DNA from: Paenilisteria rustica
Lineage (GTDB): Bacteria; Bacillota; Bacilli; Lactobacillales; Listeriaceae
Assembly: GCF_013820765.1 (NCBI RefSeq)
Contig: NZ_JABJVM010000017.1
Coordinates: forward strand, 1-64,000
Reading direction: 5' to 3'
DNA: 64,000 nucleotides
Position 1 is the first letter of the stretch; every line of letters starts with the position of its first letter. Shown here piece by piece: positions 25,731 to 33,950 of this stretch. The notes beneath the pieces were generated by a model. The model was not told where the DNA came from. It did no database searches and worked only from the letters and a program-made list of their open reading frames with translations. The position numbers and the translations under genes were made by a program.

Positions 25731-25764
25731 TTTCCTCAAAATCAATAACAATCCCAGTTATATA
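25731..25764. repeat. Direct repeat, copy 2: 3' end of the DUF1963 gene
   Basis: Nearly identical to 24483-24516. Together they bracket the decayed coding regions and the membrane protein, indicating an old tandem duplication of the DUF1963 gene end. Confidence 0.75.
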
Positions 25765-26545
25765 ACACATTCGAGAAATCTTTACGCTTCAAATCTTCTC
25801 GGTTAATAAAGAAATTCCCAACACCCATATCGCCCCACATAATACCCTCTTCTGAATCCAACTGAAATAACAACGTGTCGTGATGTGACTTCTCATCACC
25901 AAGCCGTGGATCTTGTTGCGTGAAAAACGGATAACCGCCAAGCTGACTACTGCTATTATCTAATTCAAATAACGCGTCCATCTTCTCCTCATCCTCACCA
26001 GTCCACGCATCGAGCACATCATAAAACTCACCATCATATGCCTGCTCAAAATCATAACTTTCTTTCAAAGCCACTTGCTTCACGACTTCCCCACGCAAAC
26101 GAAATTGACCATCCACAACTGGATAAAAGTCCTCATTCACCGACTCAAACCATTTATCCTGCTCCTCGGCAGAATAGCTAGCCTCATCCACCTTTTCAAA
26201 ATACAAAACGCGGAAACCATTTGGACTCGTCTGATCATCAAAATCAAGCCCAGTCAAATCATCAAAATAATCAATATAAAACGCTAACAATCCCGTTTTC
26301 GGAAAATCTCCCAAATGAGGCATCTCTGAAAAATTAATCTGAGCCAACAAACTAAGTGGCCCGCCATCTTTATTACGCGGATATTCCATCGACTTTGGCA
26401 CATAGCCACGTCCACCAGCCTTACTAACCGTCAAATCTAACTTCCCATCCTCTTCACAAGACAACAAAATACGTTCTTTTTCTGTTGCAAGAATCTGCTT
26501 TACAATTTCAGGTTGCACCAATTTTTCAAGTTTCTCTTTTAACAT
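25742..26545 (-). CDS. YwqG-family (DUF1963) protein
   Basis: A 267-residue DUF1963 protein: GGRGYVPKSMEYPRNKDGGPLSLLAQINFSEMP near the N-terminus, internal GLLAFYIDYFDD, and a C-terminal GGYPFFTQQDPR...LLFQLDSEEG...WGDMGVGNFFI. The ATG at 26545 follows GGGAGGC, and an upstream open extension lacks a ribosome site. The family has no established activity; homologues often sit in toxin/immunity neighbourhoods, compatible with the decayed genes downstream. Confidence 0.85.
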   Translation of the reverse strand: MLKEKLEKLVQPEIVKQILATEKERILLSCEEDGKLDLTVSKAGGRGYVPKSMEYPRNKDGGPLSLLAQINFSEMPHLGDFPKTGLLAFYIDYFDDLTGLDFDDQTSPNGFRVLYFEKVDEASYSAEEQDKWFESVNEDFYPVVDGQFRLRGEVVKQVALKESYDFEQAYDGEFYDVLDAWTGEDEEKMDALFELDNSSSQLGGYPFFTQQDPRLGDEKSHHDTLLFQLDSEEGIMWGDMGVGNFFINREDLKRKDFSNVLYNWDCY

Positions 26546-26664
26546 GGAAAAGCCTCCCTTTTCATATATGATAGCTCCATCATAACACACCATAAAAAAC
26601 TTTCAATCTAGACTTTTATTGCCGCTATAAATGTGCTAGAATACCCAAAAAGGAGTGAAGAAAA

Positions 26665-27216
26665 ATGGAAAGCTACACCTACTTACTCGCAGAAAATCAA
26701 ATCATCAAAACCGAGCGGCTCATCTTGCGTCCAATCACGCTCGCCGATGCAAAAGCGATGTTCGATTATGCTTCTGATGAAGAAACCACGCGTTTTGTTT
26801 TTGATACACACCAAACCATCGATACGACCCGTCAGAGCATCGCCGAATTTTTCATTGCCGCTCCGATCGGGAAATATGGGATTGAAATCGCTGAAACGAG
26901 CAAGTTCATTGGCACTATCGATATTCGCGTGGATCAGCTGAACAAAAGTGGCTGCCTTGGTTACGCGCTGAATAAAAGCTACTGGGGCAACGGTTACATG
27001 ACCGAAGCTGGTTTTGCGATGCTTGATCTTGCTTTTAAAACGCTCGAGTTAGAACGCGTTACCAGTTTGCACGACGTTCGCAATCCCGCATCTGGAAATG
27101 TAATGAAACGCTTAGGCATGACATACGAAGGCACGCTACGCAAAAATCGCTTTGTCAAAAAAGAATTCGTAGACGATGCCCATTACTCCATTTTAAAAGA
27201 AGAATACCAACATTAA
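26665..27216 (+). CDS. GNAT acetyltransferase (RimJ/RimL type)
   Basis: A 183-residue acetyltransferase with KTERLILRPITLADAKAMFDYASDEE, GYALNKSYWGNGYMTEA (acetyl-CoA loop) and NPASGNVMKRLGMTYEG. A monocistronic plus-strand gene with AAGGAG nine bases ahead of ATG and its own terminator. It may acetylate ribosomal proteins or small amines; not determinable here. Confidence 0.87.
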   Translation: MESYTYLLAENQIIKTERLILRPITLADAKAMFDYASDEETTRFVFDTHQTIDTTRQSIAEFFIAAPIGKYGIEIAETSKFIGTIDIRVDQLNKSGCLGYALNKSYWGNGYMTEAGFAMLDLAFKTLELERVTSLHDVRNPASGNVMKRLGMTYEGTLRKNRFVKKEFVDDAHYSILKEEYQH

Positions 27217-27262
27217 AAAAGCGCAGCGACCTCGTTTTCACACGAAATCGCTGCGCTTTTTG
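27215..27262 (+). terminator. Terminator of the GNAT gene
   Basis: AAAAGCGCAGCGA and TCGCTGCGCTTTT form a 13-bp perfect stem with A and T runs, so it may work in both directions. Confidence 0.92.
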
Positions 27263-27278
27263 ATACTCCGCTAAACCT

Positions 27279-27369
27279 CAGCGTGCCGACAAATGCTTAG
27301 ATCTTAGGCAAAGTCGAGCACCGGAGCACAGACTTTAACGACGGAGATGAGTATTTGTCGGCACGCTGA
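27279..27369. repeat. Terminal-inverted-repeat element, copy 1 (91 bp)
   Basis: Perfect 17-bp ends, TCAGCGTGCCGACAAAT and its complement, enclose the segments TTAGGCAAAG and TTTAACGACG also found in the elements at 54003 and 60523. It has the smallest interior of the family. It ends four bases before the yclQ-like stop codon (minus strand) and could act as a transcript end. Confidence 0.88.
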
Positions 27370-27372
27370 TCT

Positions 27373-28311
27373 TTATTTCAAACTATCGCCAACCTCTTTT
27401 ACCATCTCAGAAACAGACTCAAGTCCACCACCAGACAGGTACCAATACTCGGGATTCAAATAAACAATATGGCCGTCTTTATAAGCATTTGTCTTCTTCA
27501 CTAAATCGTTCTCCACAACAGATTTCGCAGATGATTCCCCACCAATCGCTGCACCGCGGTCAATCACATACAAATAATCCGGATTCTTCTCCGCAATATA
27601 TTCCGAAGAGATACTTTGTCCGTGCGTGGATGCTTCAATTTTCGGATCCGCCGTCACGCCAAGCACATCATGAATTAATCCAAAACGCGAACCAGGGCCA
27701 TACGCGCTCATTTTTCCATCGTTCGCCAAAATAATTAAGCCCGTTTTTCCAGCCGGCACACTCGCTTTTACATCTGCAACCTGCTTGTCAATCGCGTCCA
27801 ACTGCTTCTTCGCCTCGTCTTCTTTCCCGAACAAACTAGCCACCGTGTTCACATTCGCTTGGAACGACTTCATGTAATCCTTCGTATCCACACCTTGATA
27901 AATCGTTGGTGCAATATCGGAAAATTTATCATAAGAATCGGATTGGCGACCAGAAATAATGTTCAAATCCGGCGCCGCCTCGTTTATTTTCTCAAAATCA
28001 GGTTCTTTCAAACCACCAAGATCCGCGTATTTATCGCTCGCGAAATCATCTAAGTATTTCGGCAAAGATTGTTTTGGTAAACCAGCCACATTTTTAGATA
28101 AGTCTAACGCCTGCAATGTATCCAGCGTTCCAAAATCAAAAACAACCACTTTCCCAGGGTTTTGCTTCACTTTCGTTTCTCCAAGTTCGTGCTTAATCGT
28201 CAGTTCCTTCGCTGTTTTTTCCTCGTCCGCGTTCGTCTTTTCATCCGTCCCACAAGCAACCGCAAACACCGCCAAAAACACCAACATTGCGACCATTACT
28301 AATTTCTTCAT
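27373..28311 (-). CDS. Siderophore-binding lipoprotein (YclQ/CeuE-like)
   Basis: A 312-residue class III binding protein: lipobox AVAC near residue 20, then KELTIKHELGETKVKQNPGKVVVFDFGTLDTLQAL, characteristic of YclQ/CeuE/FatB proteins that bind catecholate or petrobactin-type siderophores. It is the last gene of a YclNOPQ-like operon, 80 bases after the ATPase. An inverted-repeat element follows the stop. Ligand is inferred from family. Confidence 0.87.
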   Translation of the reverse strand: MKKLVMVAMLVFLAVFAVACGTDEKTNADEEKTAKELTIKHELGETKVKQNPGKVVVFDFGTLDTLQALDLSKNVAGLPKQSLPKYLDDFASDKYADLGGLKEPDFEKINEAAPDLNIISGRQSDSYDKFSDIAPTIYQGVDTKDYMKSFQANVNTVASLFGKEDEAKKQLDAIDKQVADVKASVPAGKTGLIILANDGKMSAYGPGSRFGLIHDVLGVTADPKIEASTHGQSISSEYIAEKNPDYLYVIDRGAAIGGESSAKSVVENDLVKKTNAYKDGHIVYLNPEYWYLSGGGLESVSEMVKEVGDSLK

Positions 28312-28391
28312 CTACTTTAACCACCCTTATTTATCTATTTTTGAAGCTATTATTCCTTGTCATACCAACCATTTCGCGCTCCTCACCTCCT

Positions 28392-29150
28392 TTATTTGAA
28401 ATACACACCAATCCGGTCATTATTAATCAACGAAATCGGAATATGCATATCAAAAACCTGCGCCAACACATCTTCCTGAATCATCTCCGCCGTGCTACCA
28501 TTCGCTACAACCGCACCATCTTTAAGCGCCACAACCGAATCCGAATAACACGACGCAAAATTAATATCATGCAAAACGAGCAACACCGTCTTCCCCAGCT
28601 CGTCCACCAATCGCCGCAACAACTGCATAATTTGCACCGAATGCTTCATATCCAGATTATTCAGCGGCTCATCCAGCAAAATATAATCCGTATTCTGCGC
28701 AATAATCATCGCAATATAAGCGCGCTGCTGCTGACCACCACTCAGTTCATCCAAATAGCGCGATGCCAAATCCCGCAACTCCATATAATCAAGCGCCATC
28801 TCAATAAATGCCTCATCTTCCTTTTGCAAGCGGCCTTTCGAATGCGGAAAACGTCCAAATGCCACCAAATCCCGAACCGTCAAACGCATGGTCACATGAT
28901 TACTCTGCTTCAAAATCGATAACCGTTTCGCCAAATCATCCGACTTCCAATCACCAAGGGCCATTCCATCCACGAAAACCTCGCCACTATCTGATTTCAT
29001 CAACCGCGCAATAATCGATAACAACGTACTTTTTCCAGCACCATTCGCCCCGATAAACGACACAATCTGCTTCTCAGGAATCACCAAATCAACCGCTTGA
29101 AGCACATTTTTTGCCCCATATTTTTTTCCCAAATTCCGTACTTCAATCAT
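28392..29150 (-). CDS. Siderophore ABC transporter ATPase (YclP-like)
   Basis: A 252-residue ATPase: MIEVRNLGKKYGAKNVL start, Walker A GANGAGKST, signature LSGGQQQR, Walker B ILLDEPLNNLD. The length equals Bacillus YclP. ATG at 29150 overlaps the permease stop as ATGA, which decides the start over a longer upstream frame. Confidence 0.88.
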   Translation of the reverse strand: MIEVRNLGKKYGAKNVLQAVDLVIPEKQIVSFIGANGAGKSTLLSIIARLMKSDSGEVFVDGMALGDWKSDDLAKRLSILKQSNHVTMRLTVRDLVAFGRFPHSKGRLQKEDEAFIEMALDYMELRDLASRYLDELSGGQQQRAYIAMIIAQNTDYILLDEPLNNLDMKHSVQIMQLLRRLVDELGKTVLLVLHDINFASCYSDSVVALKDGAVVANGSTAEMIQEDVLAQVFDMHIPISLINNDRIGVYFK

Positions 29151-30088
29151 AATTTCGCCCCTCTCAAAAGCAAATACAAGAAATACACGCCGCCACAAAG
29201 ATTAATAATCACACTAATCGGCGTATCGAAATGGAACACCCGCTCCGCCAAGAACTGCCCACCGACAAGCGCCACCAGGCTTATCAAGCTTGCCCCAACA
29301 AGCAATGTCACGTGCCGATGCGTTTTCAAAAACTGATACGCCACATTCGCGACAATCAATCCTAGAAACGTAATCGGTCCAACGAGCGCCGTCGCAACCG
29401 AAACCAACACCACAATAATGAGTAGCAACTGCTTCACAATCTTGTTATACGGAACGCCCAAATTCACCGCATGATCCTTGCCCAGCGCCAGCACATCCAA
29501 ATACTTCACAAATCGCAACAAATAAAGCATCGCCGCCACAAAAATAAGGATTGCAATCACCAAAATCGACGTATTCACATTATTAAAACTCGCAAACATC
29601 TTATCCTGCACAATCTGGAACTCATTCGGATCAATCAACATCTCCATAAACGACGAAAAACTAGAGAAAAACGTCCCGCAAACAATCCCAACGAGCAACA
29701 AGAAATAAATATTCCGACCATTCCGTTTAAACATCAACCAGTATAAAATAAGCGCAAATCCCATCATCAAAACAACCGATAAAAAGAAATTCCAGCGCCC
29801 ACTTCCAGCCCGCATCAACGCCTGTGAACCGAAAATAAACACGAGTGACGTCTGTAATAACATGTATAACGAATCCAATCCCATAATCGAAGGCGTCAAT
29901 ATTTTATTTTGCGTAATTGTCTGGAAAACCACTGTCGAAACCGCAATCGCAATCCCCGTAAACACAATGGCAATCAATTTCGTCGACCTAAGTTCCAGCG
30001 CAAAAGCCGGACTTCCACCCATAAATAAAAACAAATAACCGGCCATCAAAACCACAACAATACCTGCTAAAATCCAATTTTTACGCAT
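29147..30088 (-). CDS. Siderophore ABC transporter permease (YclO-like)
   Basis: A 313-residue FecCD permease with about nine TM segments and the motif GPITFLGLIVANVAYQFLKTHRH. It overlaps the upstream permease gene by eight bases and forms a heterodimer with it, as in YclNO. Confidence 0.87.
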   Translation of the reverse strand: MRKNWILAGIVVVLMAGYLFLFMGGSPAFALELRSTKLIAIVFTGIAIAVSTVVFQTITQNKILTPSIMGLDSLYMLLQTSLVFIFGSQALMRAGSGRWNFFLSVVLMMGFALILYWLMFKRNGRNIYFLLLVGIVCGTFFSSFSSFMEMLIDPNEFQIVQDKMFASFNNVNTSILVIAILIFVAAMLYLLRFVKYLDVLALGKDHAVNLGVPYNKIVKQLLLIIVVLVSVATALVGPITFLGLIVANVAYQFLKTHRHVTLLVGASLISLVALVGGQFLAERVFHFDTPISVIINLCGGVYFLYLLLRGAKL

Positions 30089-31031
30089 AGGCTTTTCTCC
30101 TCATTAGCAGATAAATAAAAATCGCGCTCCCAATAATCCCGACCATCAAACTAATCGAAATTTCGTACGGATAAATAATCACCCGACCAAGCACATCACA
30201 AAACAGCAAGAAAGTCGCACCGAAAACCGCCGTATCAAACAGAGTTTTCTTAATATTATCCCCACGATAAATCGACACAATATTCGGTACAATCAATCCA
30301 AGAAAAGGTATCATGCCAACCGTCAAAACCACAGACGCCGTAATGAATGCGACTATCACCAAACCAATTCGCATAATCGCTTTATAAGACAATCCTAAAT
30401 TCCGCGAAAACGTTTCTCCCATCCCAGCAACCGTGAACTGATTCGCATACAAATACGCAATCACAATCAACGGAACCGCAACGTAAAGCAACTCATATCG
30501 CCCTTTTAGAACCATCGAAAAATCCCCTTGAAGCCATGAAGAAATATTTTGAATTAAATCAAACTTATACGCAAAGAACGTCGTAATCGAACTAAGAATC
30601 CCGCCGAACATCAAGCCAACAAGCGGAATAAAAATCGTATCTTTAAACGGAATTCGCTCCAATATTTGCATAAATATAAACGTTCCGAGGAGCGCAAACA
30701 AGAAAGCCACACCCATTTTCACCAGAGGACTTGCCGTTGTGAAGACGAGTAAAGACACCAATATCCCTAATCTCGCAGCATCCATTGTCCCCGCTGTTGT
30801 TGGCGAAACAAACTTATTTTGCGTCAAGCTCTGCATAATCATCCCGCAAATACTAATCCCAGCACCTGCCAAAATAATACTAATCAGCCTTGGAATCCGA
30901 CTTATCCAAATAATGTCCCACTGTTCTCGCGTCAATTCAAAAATATGTACAATAGAAATCTTCTGCACGCCTACGAATACCGAAAGCAATGCCAATAATA
31001 AAAACACAATAATAAGTATCGCTCTCTTCAA
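30081..31031 (-). CDS. Siderophore ABC transporter permease (YclN-like)
   Basis: A 316-residue FecCD permease: GAGISICGMIMQSLTQNKFVSPTTAGTMDAARLG and GMIPFLGLIVPNIVSIYRGDN are family motifs. First gene of the importer operon, behind a strong promoter and a Fur box, so expression is expected under iron limitation. Confidence 0.88.
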   Translation of the reverse strand: MKRAILIIVFLLLALLSVFVGVQKISIVHIFELTREQWDIIWISRIPRLISIILAGAGISICGMIMQSLTQNKFVSPTTAGTMDAARLGILVSLLVFTTASPLVKMGVAFLFALLGTFIFMQILERIPFKDTIFIPLVGLMFGGILSSITTFFAYKFDLIQNISSWLQGDFSMVLKGRYELLYVAVPLIVIAYLYANQFTVAGMGETFSRNLGLSYKAIMRIGLVIVAFITASVVLTVGMIPFLGLIVPNIVSIYRGDNIKKTLFDTAVFGATFLLFCDVLGRVIIYPYEISISLMVGIIGSAIFIYLLMRRKAYA

Positions 31032-31051
31032 ATAATCACCCGCCTTTTAAT

Positions 31052-31072
31052 TGAGAATGATTTTCATTATCG
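31052..31072 (-). promoter_or_regulatory. Fur box of the yclNOPQ-like operon
   Basis: TGAGAATGATTTTCATTATC matches the 7-1-7 Fur inverted repeat (TGATAATNATTATCA type) with one or two deviations. It lies just downstream of the promoter, where Fe-Fur would block transcription. Confidence 0.88.
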
Positions 31073-31084
31073 TTTACAGAACCT

Positions 31085-31113
31085 ATTCTAATAGAAACAC
31101 TTCCGCTTGTCAA
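31085..31113 (-). promoter_or_regulatory. Sigma-A promoter of the yclNOPQ-like operon
   Basis: TTGACA (31108-31113), a 17-base spacer and TAGAAT (31085-31090), in minus-strand sense, immediately upstream of the Fur box. Confidence 0.82.
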
Positions 31114-31181
31114 GAGCATGTTTCCATCTGAGCAAACAAAAAGAGCCACCATCAAAAAGACGCTTCCAATCAAATATTCGT

Positions 31182-31207
31182 GTTTTAACTCCATCACCTC
31201 AGGGTAA
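31182..31207 (+). promoter_or_regulatory. Sigma-B-type promoter of the 56-residue gene
   Basis: GTTTTA (31182-31187), a 14-base spacer and GGGTAA (31202-31207) fit the sigma-B consensus GTTTAA-N12-15-GGGTAT. Transcription would begin a few bases before the ribosome-binding site, giving a 5' leader of about 20 bases. Confidence 0.72.
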
Positions 31208-31232
31208 GGAACAACAAAGGAGGTTTTAAAAA

Positions 31233-31403
31233 ATGACCAATTCTAAAAAAAGTCAGACCTCGCAAGCGATTCACACACCGAAAATCAGTGACGCTCTTCC
31301 AAAGGACAAAGAGAAAAAGCCATTCGCCGAAAATTTACATGGGAAACCGCATCAACAAGTACAGGACTCCCATCAACAGTTCCATAGAAAAATTCTAAAA
31401 TAA
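31233..31403 (+). CDS. 56-residue hydrophilic protein of unknown function
   Basis: ATG 31233 follows AAAGGAGG with ten bases spacing, and the frame runs 56 codons to TAA. The product is Lys/Gln/His/Ser-rich, without hydrophobic segments or Cys (starts MTNSKKSQTSQAIHTPK, ends HQQFHRKILK), so it is probably a small basic cytosolic and perhaps disordered protein. It is a complete unit: sigma-B-like promoter, strong ribosome site and immediate terminator. I do not recognise it. A general-stress role is inferred from the promoter only. Confidence 0.72.
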   Translation: MTNSKKSQTSQAIHTPKISDALPKDKEKKPFAENLHGKPHQQVQDSHQQFHRKILK

Positions 31404-31409
31404 AATACT

Positions 31410-31448
31410 AATCGCCAAAGGCTACGGAATAACCTTTGGCGATTTTTT
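31410..31448 (+). terminator. Terminator of the 56-residue gene
   Basis: AATCGCCAAAGG and CCTTTGGCGATT form a 12-bp perfect stem followed by TTTTT, seven bases after the stop codon. Confidence 0.92.
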
Positions 31449-31495
31449 GTACATATTCCTACTCTAGTGCCAAGTTACAATGAATGTGATTGCTA

Positions 31496-32497
31496 TTATT
31501 CGACAATTTCACTGGAAAAGAAATGCTCGCAAACTTGAGAAATCCGCTCTAAATCAACATTCCCACCAGAGATGATACAAACAACATTTTTGCCCTTCAC
31601 ATAATCTACTATTTTATCAGAAACGAGTGCAGCCGTACTAAGTGCCCCAGCGCCTTCTACAACTGCTTTTCCGCGCTGTAGCAAGTCTTTCATCGCCTGT
31701 TCTAACTCGTCTTCTGAAACCGTGATGATCTCATCTACCAATTCTTTCACAATTGAAAACGTGATATCGCCAGGAACTTTCACTGCACAACCATCTGCCA
31801 TCGTTGGCGCTTCGTAATGCGGCGTTATTTCTCCAGCATCAAACGACGATTTCATCCCATGCACGTTTTCAGCTTGCACACCGATGATGCGAATATTCGG
31901 ATTAAACGATTTCAGTGCAATCGCAATGCCCGATATTAAACCACCGCCGCCAATTGGCACGATGACCGTATCGACATCCCACATATTGTCCAAAATCTCC
32001 AACCCGATAGTTCCCTGCCCAGCAATCACCGCTGGATCATCGTACGGATGCAAAAATGTCCGTCCCGTTTTCTCGGCGATTTCGATGCACTTCTCTTTGG
32101 CCTCGTCAAACGTTTGCCCATACAAAACAACGTCCGAACCATAACCCCTTGTTGCATCGATTTTAGCTTGTGGCGCGGTTTCTGGCATCACGATTTTACT
32201 ATTGATTCCGAGTAATTTGGAGGATAAAGCAACGCCTTGCGCATGATTCCCTGCCGAGCAAGCGATGACGCCATGTTCTTTTTCTACCGTCGTCAGGGCC
32301 GCAATTTTGTTGTAAGCGCCACGGAATTTGAAAGAGCCTGTTAATTGCATGTTTTCTAACTTTAGGTAAACGTTTGCTTCTGTCACACTTGTTAAGTAGA
32401 ATGATTTTACAAGCGGTGTTTTGCGGGCATTATCTTGGAGCGTTTCCTTCGCTTTATTAATGTCCCAAATAGTCACAAATTCATCCGTTTTCATCAT
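31496..32497 (-). CDS. Threonine dehydratase (catabolic type, TdcB/IlvA-like)
   Basis: A 333-residue PLP enzyme with the PLP-binding Lys in GSFKFRGAYNK (K57) and the phosphate-binding loop GGGGLISG. It lacks the C-terminal regulatory ACT domain of biosynthetic IlvA, so it resembles catabolic TdcB, which deaminates threonine to 2-oxobutyrate and serine to pyruvate. It overlaps the ald stop by four bases, so the two are coupled. Context: a threonine/alanine degradation cluster. Confidence 0.85.
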   Translation of the reverse strand: MMKTDEFVTIWDINKAKETLQDNARKTPLVKSFYLTSVTEANVYLKLENMQLTGSFKFRGAYNKIAALTTVEKEHGVIACSAGNHAQGVALSSKLLGINSKIVMPETAPQAKIDATRGYGSDVVLYGQTFDEAKEKCIEIAEKTGRTFLHPYDDPAVIAGQGTIGLEILDNMWDVDTVIVPIGGGGLISGIAIALKSFNPNIRIIGVQAENVHGMKSSFDAGEITPHYEAPTMADGCAVKVPGDITFSIVKELVDEIITVSEDELEQAMKDLLQRGKAVVEGAGALSTAALVSDKIVDYVKGKNVVCIISGGNVDLERISQVCEHFFSSEIVE

Positions 32498-33597
32498 TGG
32501 AATACCTCACTATATTCCATTCCTAACGTGTCAGCGAGGCTTTTTGACATGATATGACCTTGGTGAATGTTCAAGCCACTTGCTAAAGAAATATCCGCTA
32601 GCATAGCTTGTTCCAGTCCCTTTTCTGCAATAGCTGACAGATAGGTGAGATTCCCAGTTGCGAGCGCCATTGTCGAGGTTCTAGGCGTTGCGCCCGGCAT
32701 ATTCGGAACCGCATAATGAAGGACACCATGCTTGATAAAAATTGGATCATCATGCGTCGTATAATGCTCGATGGTTTCCACGGTTCCGCCTTGATCGATA
32801 GCAATATCAACAATGACGCTACCCGGTTTCATCGATTTCACCATGTACTCCTTGACAATTTTTGGAGGTTTCGCTCCAGGAATGAGGATTGTCGAAATAA
32901 AGACGTCCGCTTTCTGGATTTCCCGCTCCAAATTTTCCGTTGTTGACGGCAAAATAACGACTGATTTCCCTGCGTAATGTTCCGTCAAATACGCAATACG
33001 TCCCGGGTTCAACTCCAAGATTGTCACGCTACAACCAATTCCAATCGCCATGTCGCACGCATTAATTGCCGCATTTCCCCCACCAAGAATAACCACTTCA
33101 CCAGCCGGGATATTTTCAATACCAGATAGCAAGATTCCCTCACCTTGATGTTGTTTTTCCAAATAATACGCACCCATGAAAATCGCTCGACGTCCTGCAA
33201 TTGCGCTCATTGGTTTTAGCAACGTAAGCACACCATCTTTTTCAATTGTTTCTCCACCAATCGCTGTGGCACCTGCTTTTAGAAGAGCTTCCACACACGG
33301 TTTCGAAGCGGCTAAATGAAGAAATCCCCAGATAATCTGGCCTTGTTTGAAAAATGGATATTCAGAAGGTTGCGGCTCTTTCACCTTTACGACCATGTCC
33401 GCCATCCAAGCCTCTGCCTGGTCCACAAGCGTGGCGCCAGCATCCACATATTCTTGATTCGTATAACCAGAACCAATCCCAGCATCTTGTTCTACTAATA
33501 CAACGTTCCCTTGATTCACCAATATCGCCGCGTTTTCAGGCGTCATTCCGACACGTGCCTCGCCTGCCTTGATTTCTTTCACGACACTAATTTTCAT
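32494..33597 (-). CDS. ald: Alanine dehydrogenase
   Basis: A 367-residue NAD-dependent enzyme. MKISVVKEIKAGEARVGMTPE, the substrate Lys in VVKVKEPQ, the catalytic His in FLHLAA and the DIAIDQGG loop are all present. The nucleotide-binding loop reads ILGGGNAAINACDMA, slightly different from the usual GGGVVG form. It converts alanine to pyruvate and ammonia (or the reverse) and is cotranscribed with the dehydratase. It diverges from the PRD regulator. Confidence 0.9.
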   Translation of the reverse strand: MKISVVKEIKAGEARVGMTPENAAILVNQGNVVLVEQDAGIGSGYTNQEYVDAGATLVDQAEAWMADMVVKVKEPQPSEYPFFKQGQIIWGFLHLAASKPCVEALLKAGATAIGGETIEKDGVLTLLKPMSAIAGRRAIFMGAYYLEKQHQGEGILLSGIENIPAGEVVILGGGNAAINACDMAIGIGCSVTILELNPGRIAYLTEHYAGKSVVILPSTTENLEREIQKADVFISTILIPGAKPPKIVKEYMVKSMKPGSVIVDIAIDQGGTVETIEHYTTHDDPIFIKHGVLHYAVPNMPGATPRTSTMALATGNLTYLSAIAEKGLEQAMLADISLASGLNIHQGHIMSKSLADTLGMEYSEVFQ

Positions 33598-33637
33598 CTT
33601 CGTTCACGTCCTTCTTTTAGATTGTGTTTGCGAGTAC

Positions 33638-33667
33638 AGAATAGCACCCTCACGTAAACGCTGTCAA
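33638..33667 (-). promoter_or_regulatory. Promoter of ald-tdcB with cre-like overlap
   Basis: TTGACA (33662-33667), 18 bases, TATTCT (33638-33643), in minus-strand sense. TGACAGCGTTTACG (about 33653-33666) overlaps the -35 and matches the CcpA cre consensus with two deviations. Carbon catabolite control is plausible but inferred. Confidence 0.55.
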
Positions 33668-33780
33668 ATTGAGTTTGATAAATTTTTCACAATATAAAAT
33701 AGCAATAAAATCCCGAAAAGCATTGCGCGCCAACACCTGCAAACACTAGGAAAAGCACTCATTTCGTGGCTTGATATAAC

Positions 33781-33835
33781 TTTGTCCAACTTTTCAATTT
33801 CAAAACTGGACAAATTAGCAATATGTTTGTATTGC
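33781..33835 (+). promoter_or_regulatory. Two inverted repeats at the PRD-regulator promoter
   Basis: TTTGTCCAACTTTT faces AAAACTGGACAAA (33781-33814) around a 7-base centre. Directly after it, AGCAATA-N6-TATTGCT (about 33816-33835) overlaps the -35. These are strong operator candidates for control of the divergent ald and regulator units. Confidence 0.6.
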
Positions 33836-33860
33836 TTATATGCAAGCGGAGTCATAGTAT
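33832..33860 (+). promoter_or_regulatory. Sigma-A promoter of the PRD regulator
   Basis: TTGCTT (33832-33837), 17 bases, TAGTAT (33855-33860). The -35 lies inside the AGCAATA/TATTGCT palindrome. Confidence 0.6.
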
Positions 33861-33950
33861 AAGGGTGTAAGGTGAATCTTTAGCAGCGAAAGAAATGAAA
33901 CGCATACGTAGCTTTTCATAGGGAAAATTTCTGCGAAAGGAAGAAACATA

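Noticed and set aside
25530-25748. Plus-strand frame of 72 codons
   Set aside because: No ribosome site; it lies opposite the decayed minus-strand frame and the end of the DUF1963 gene.
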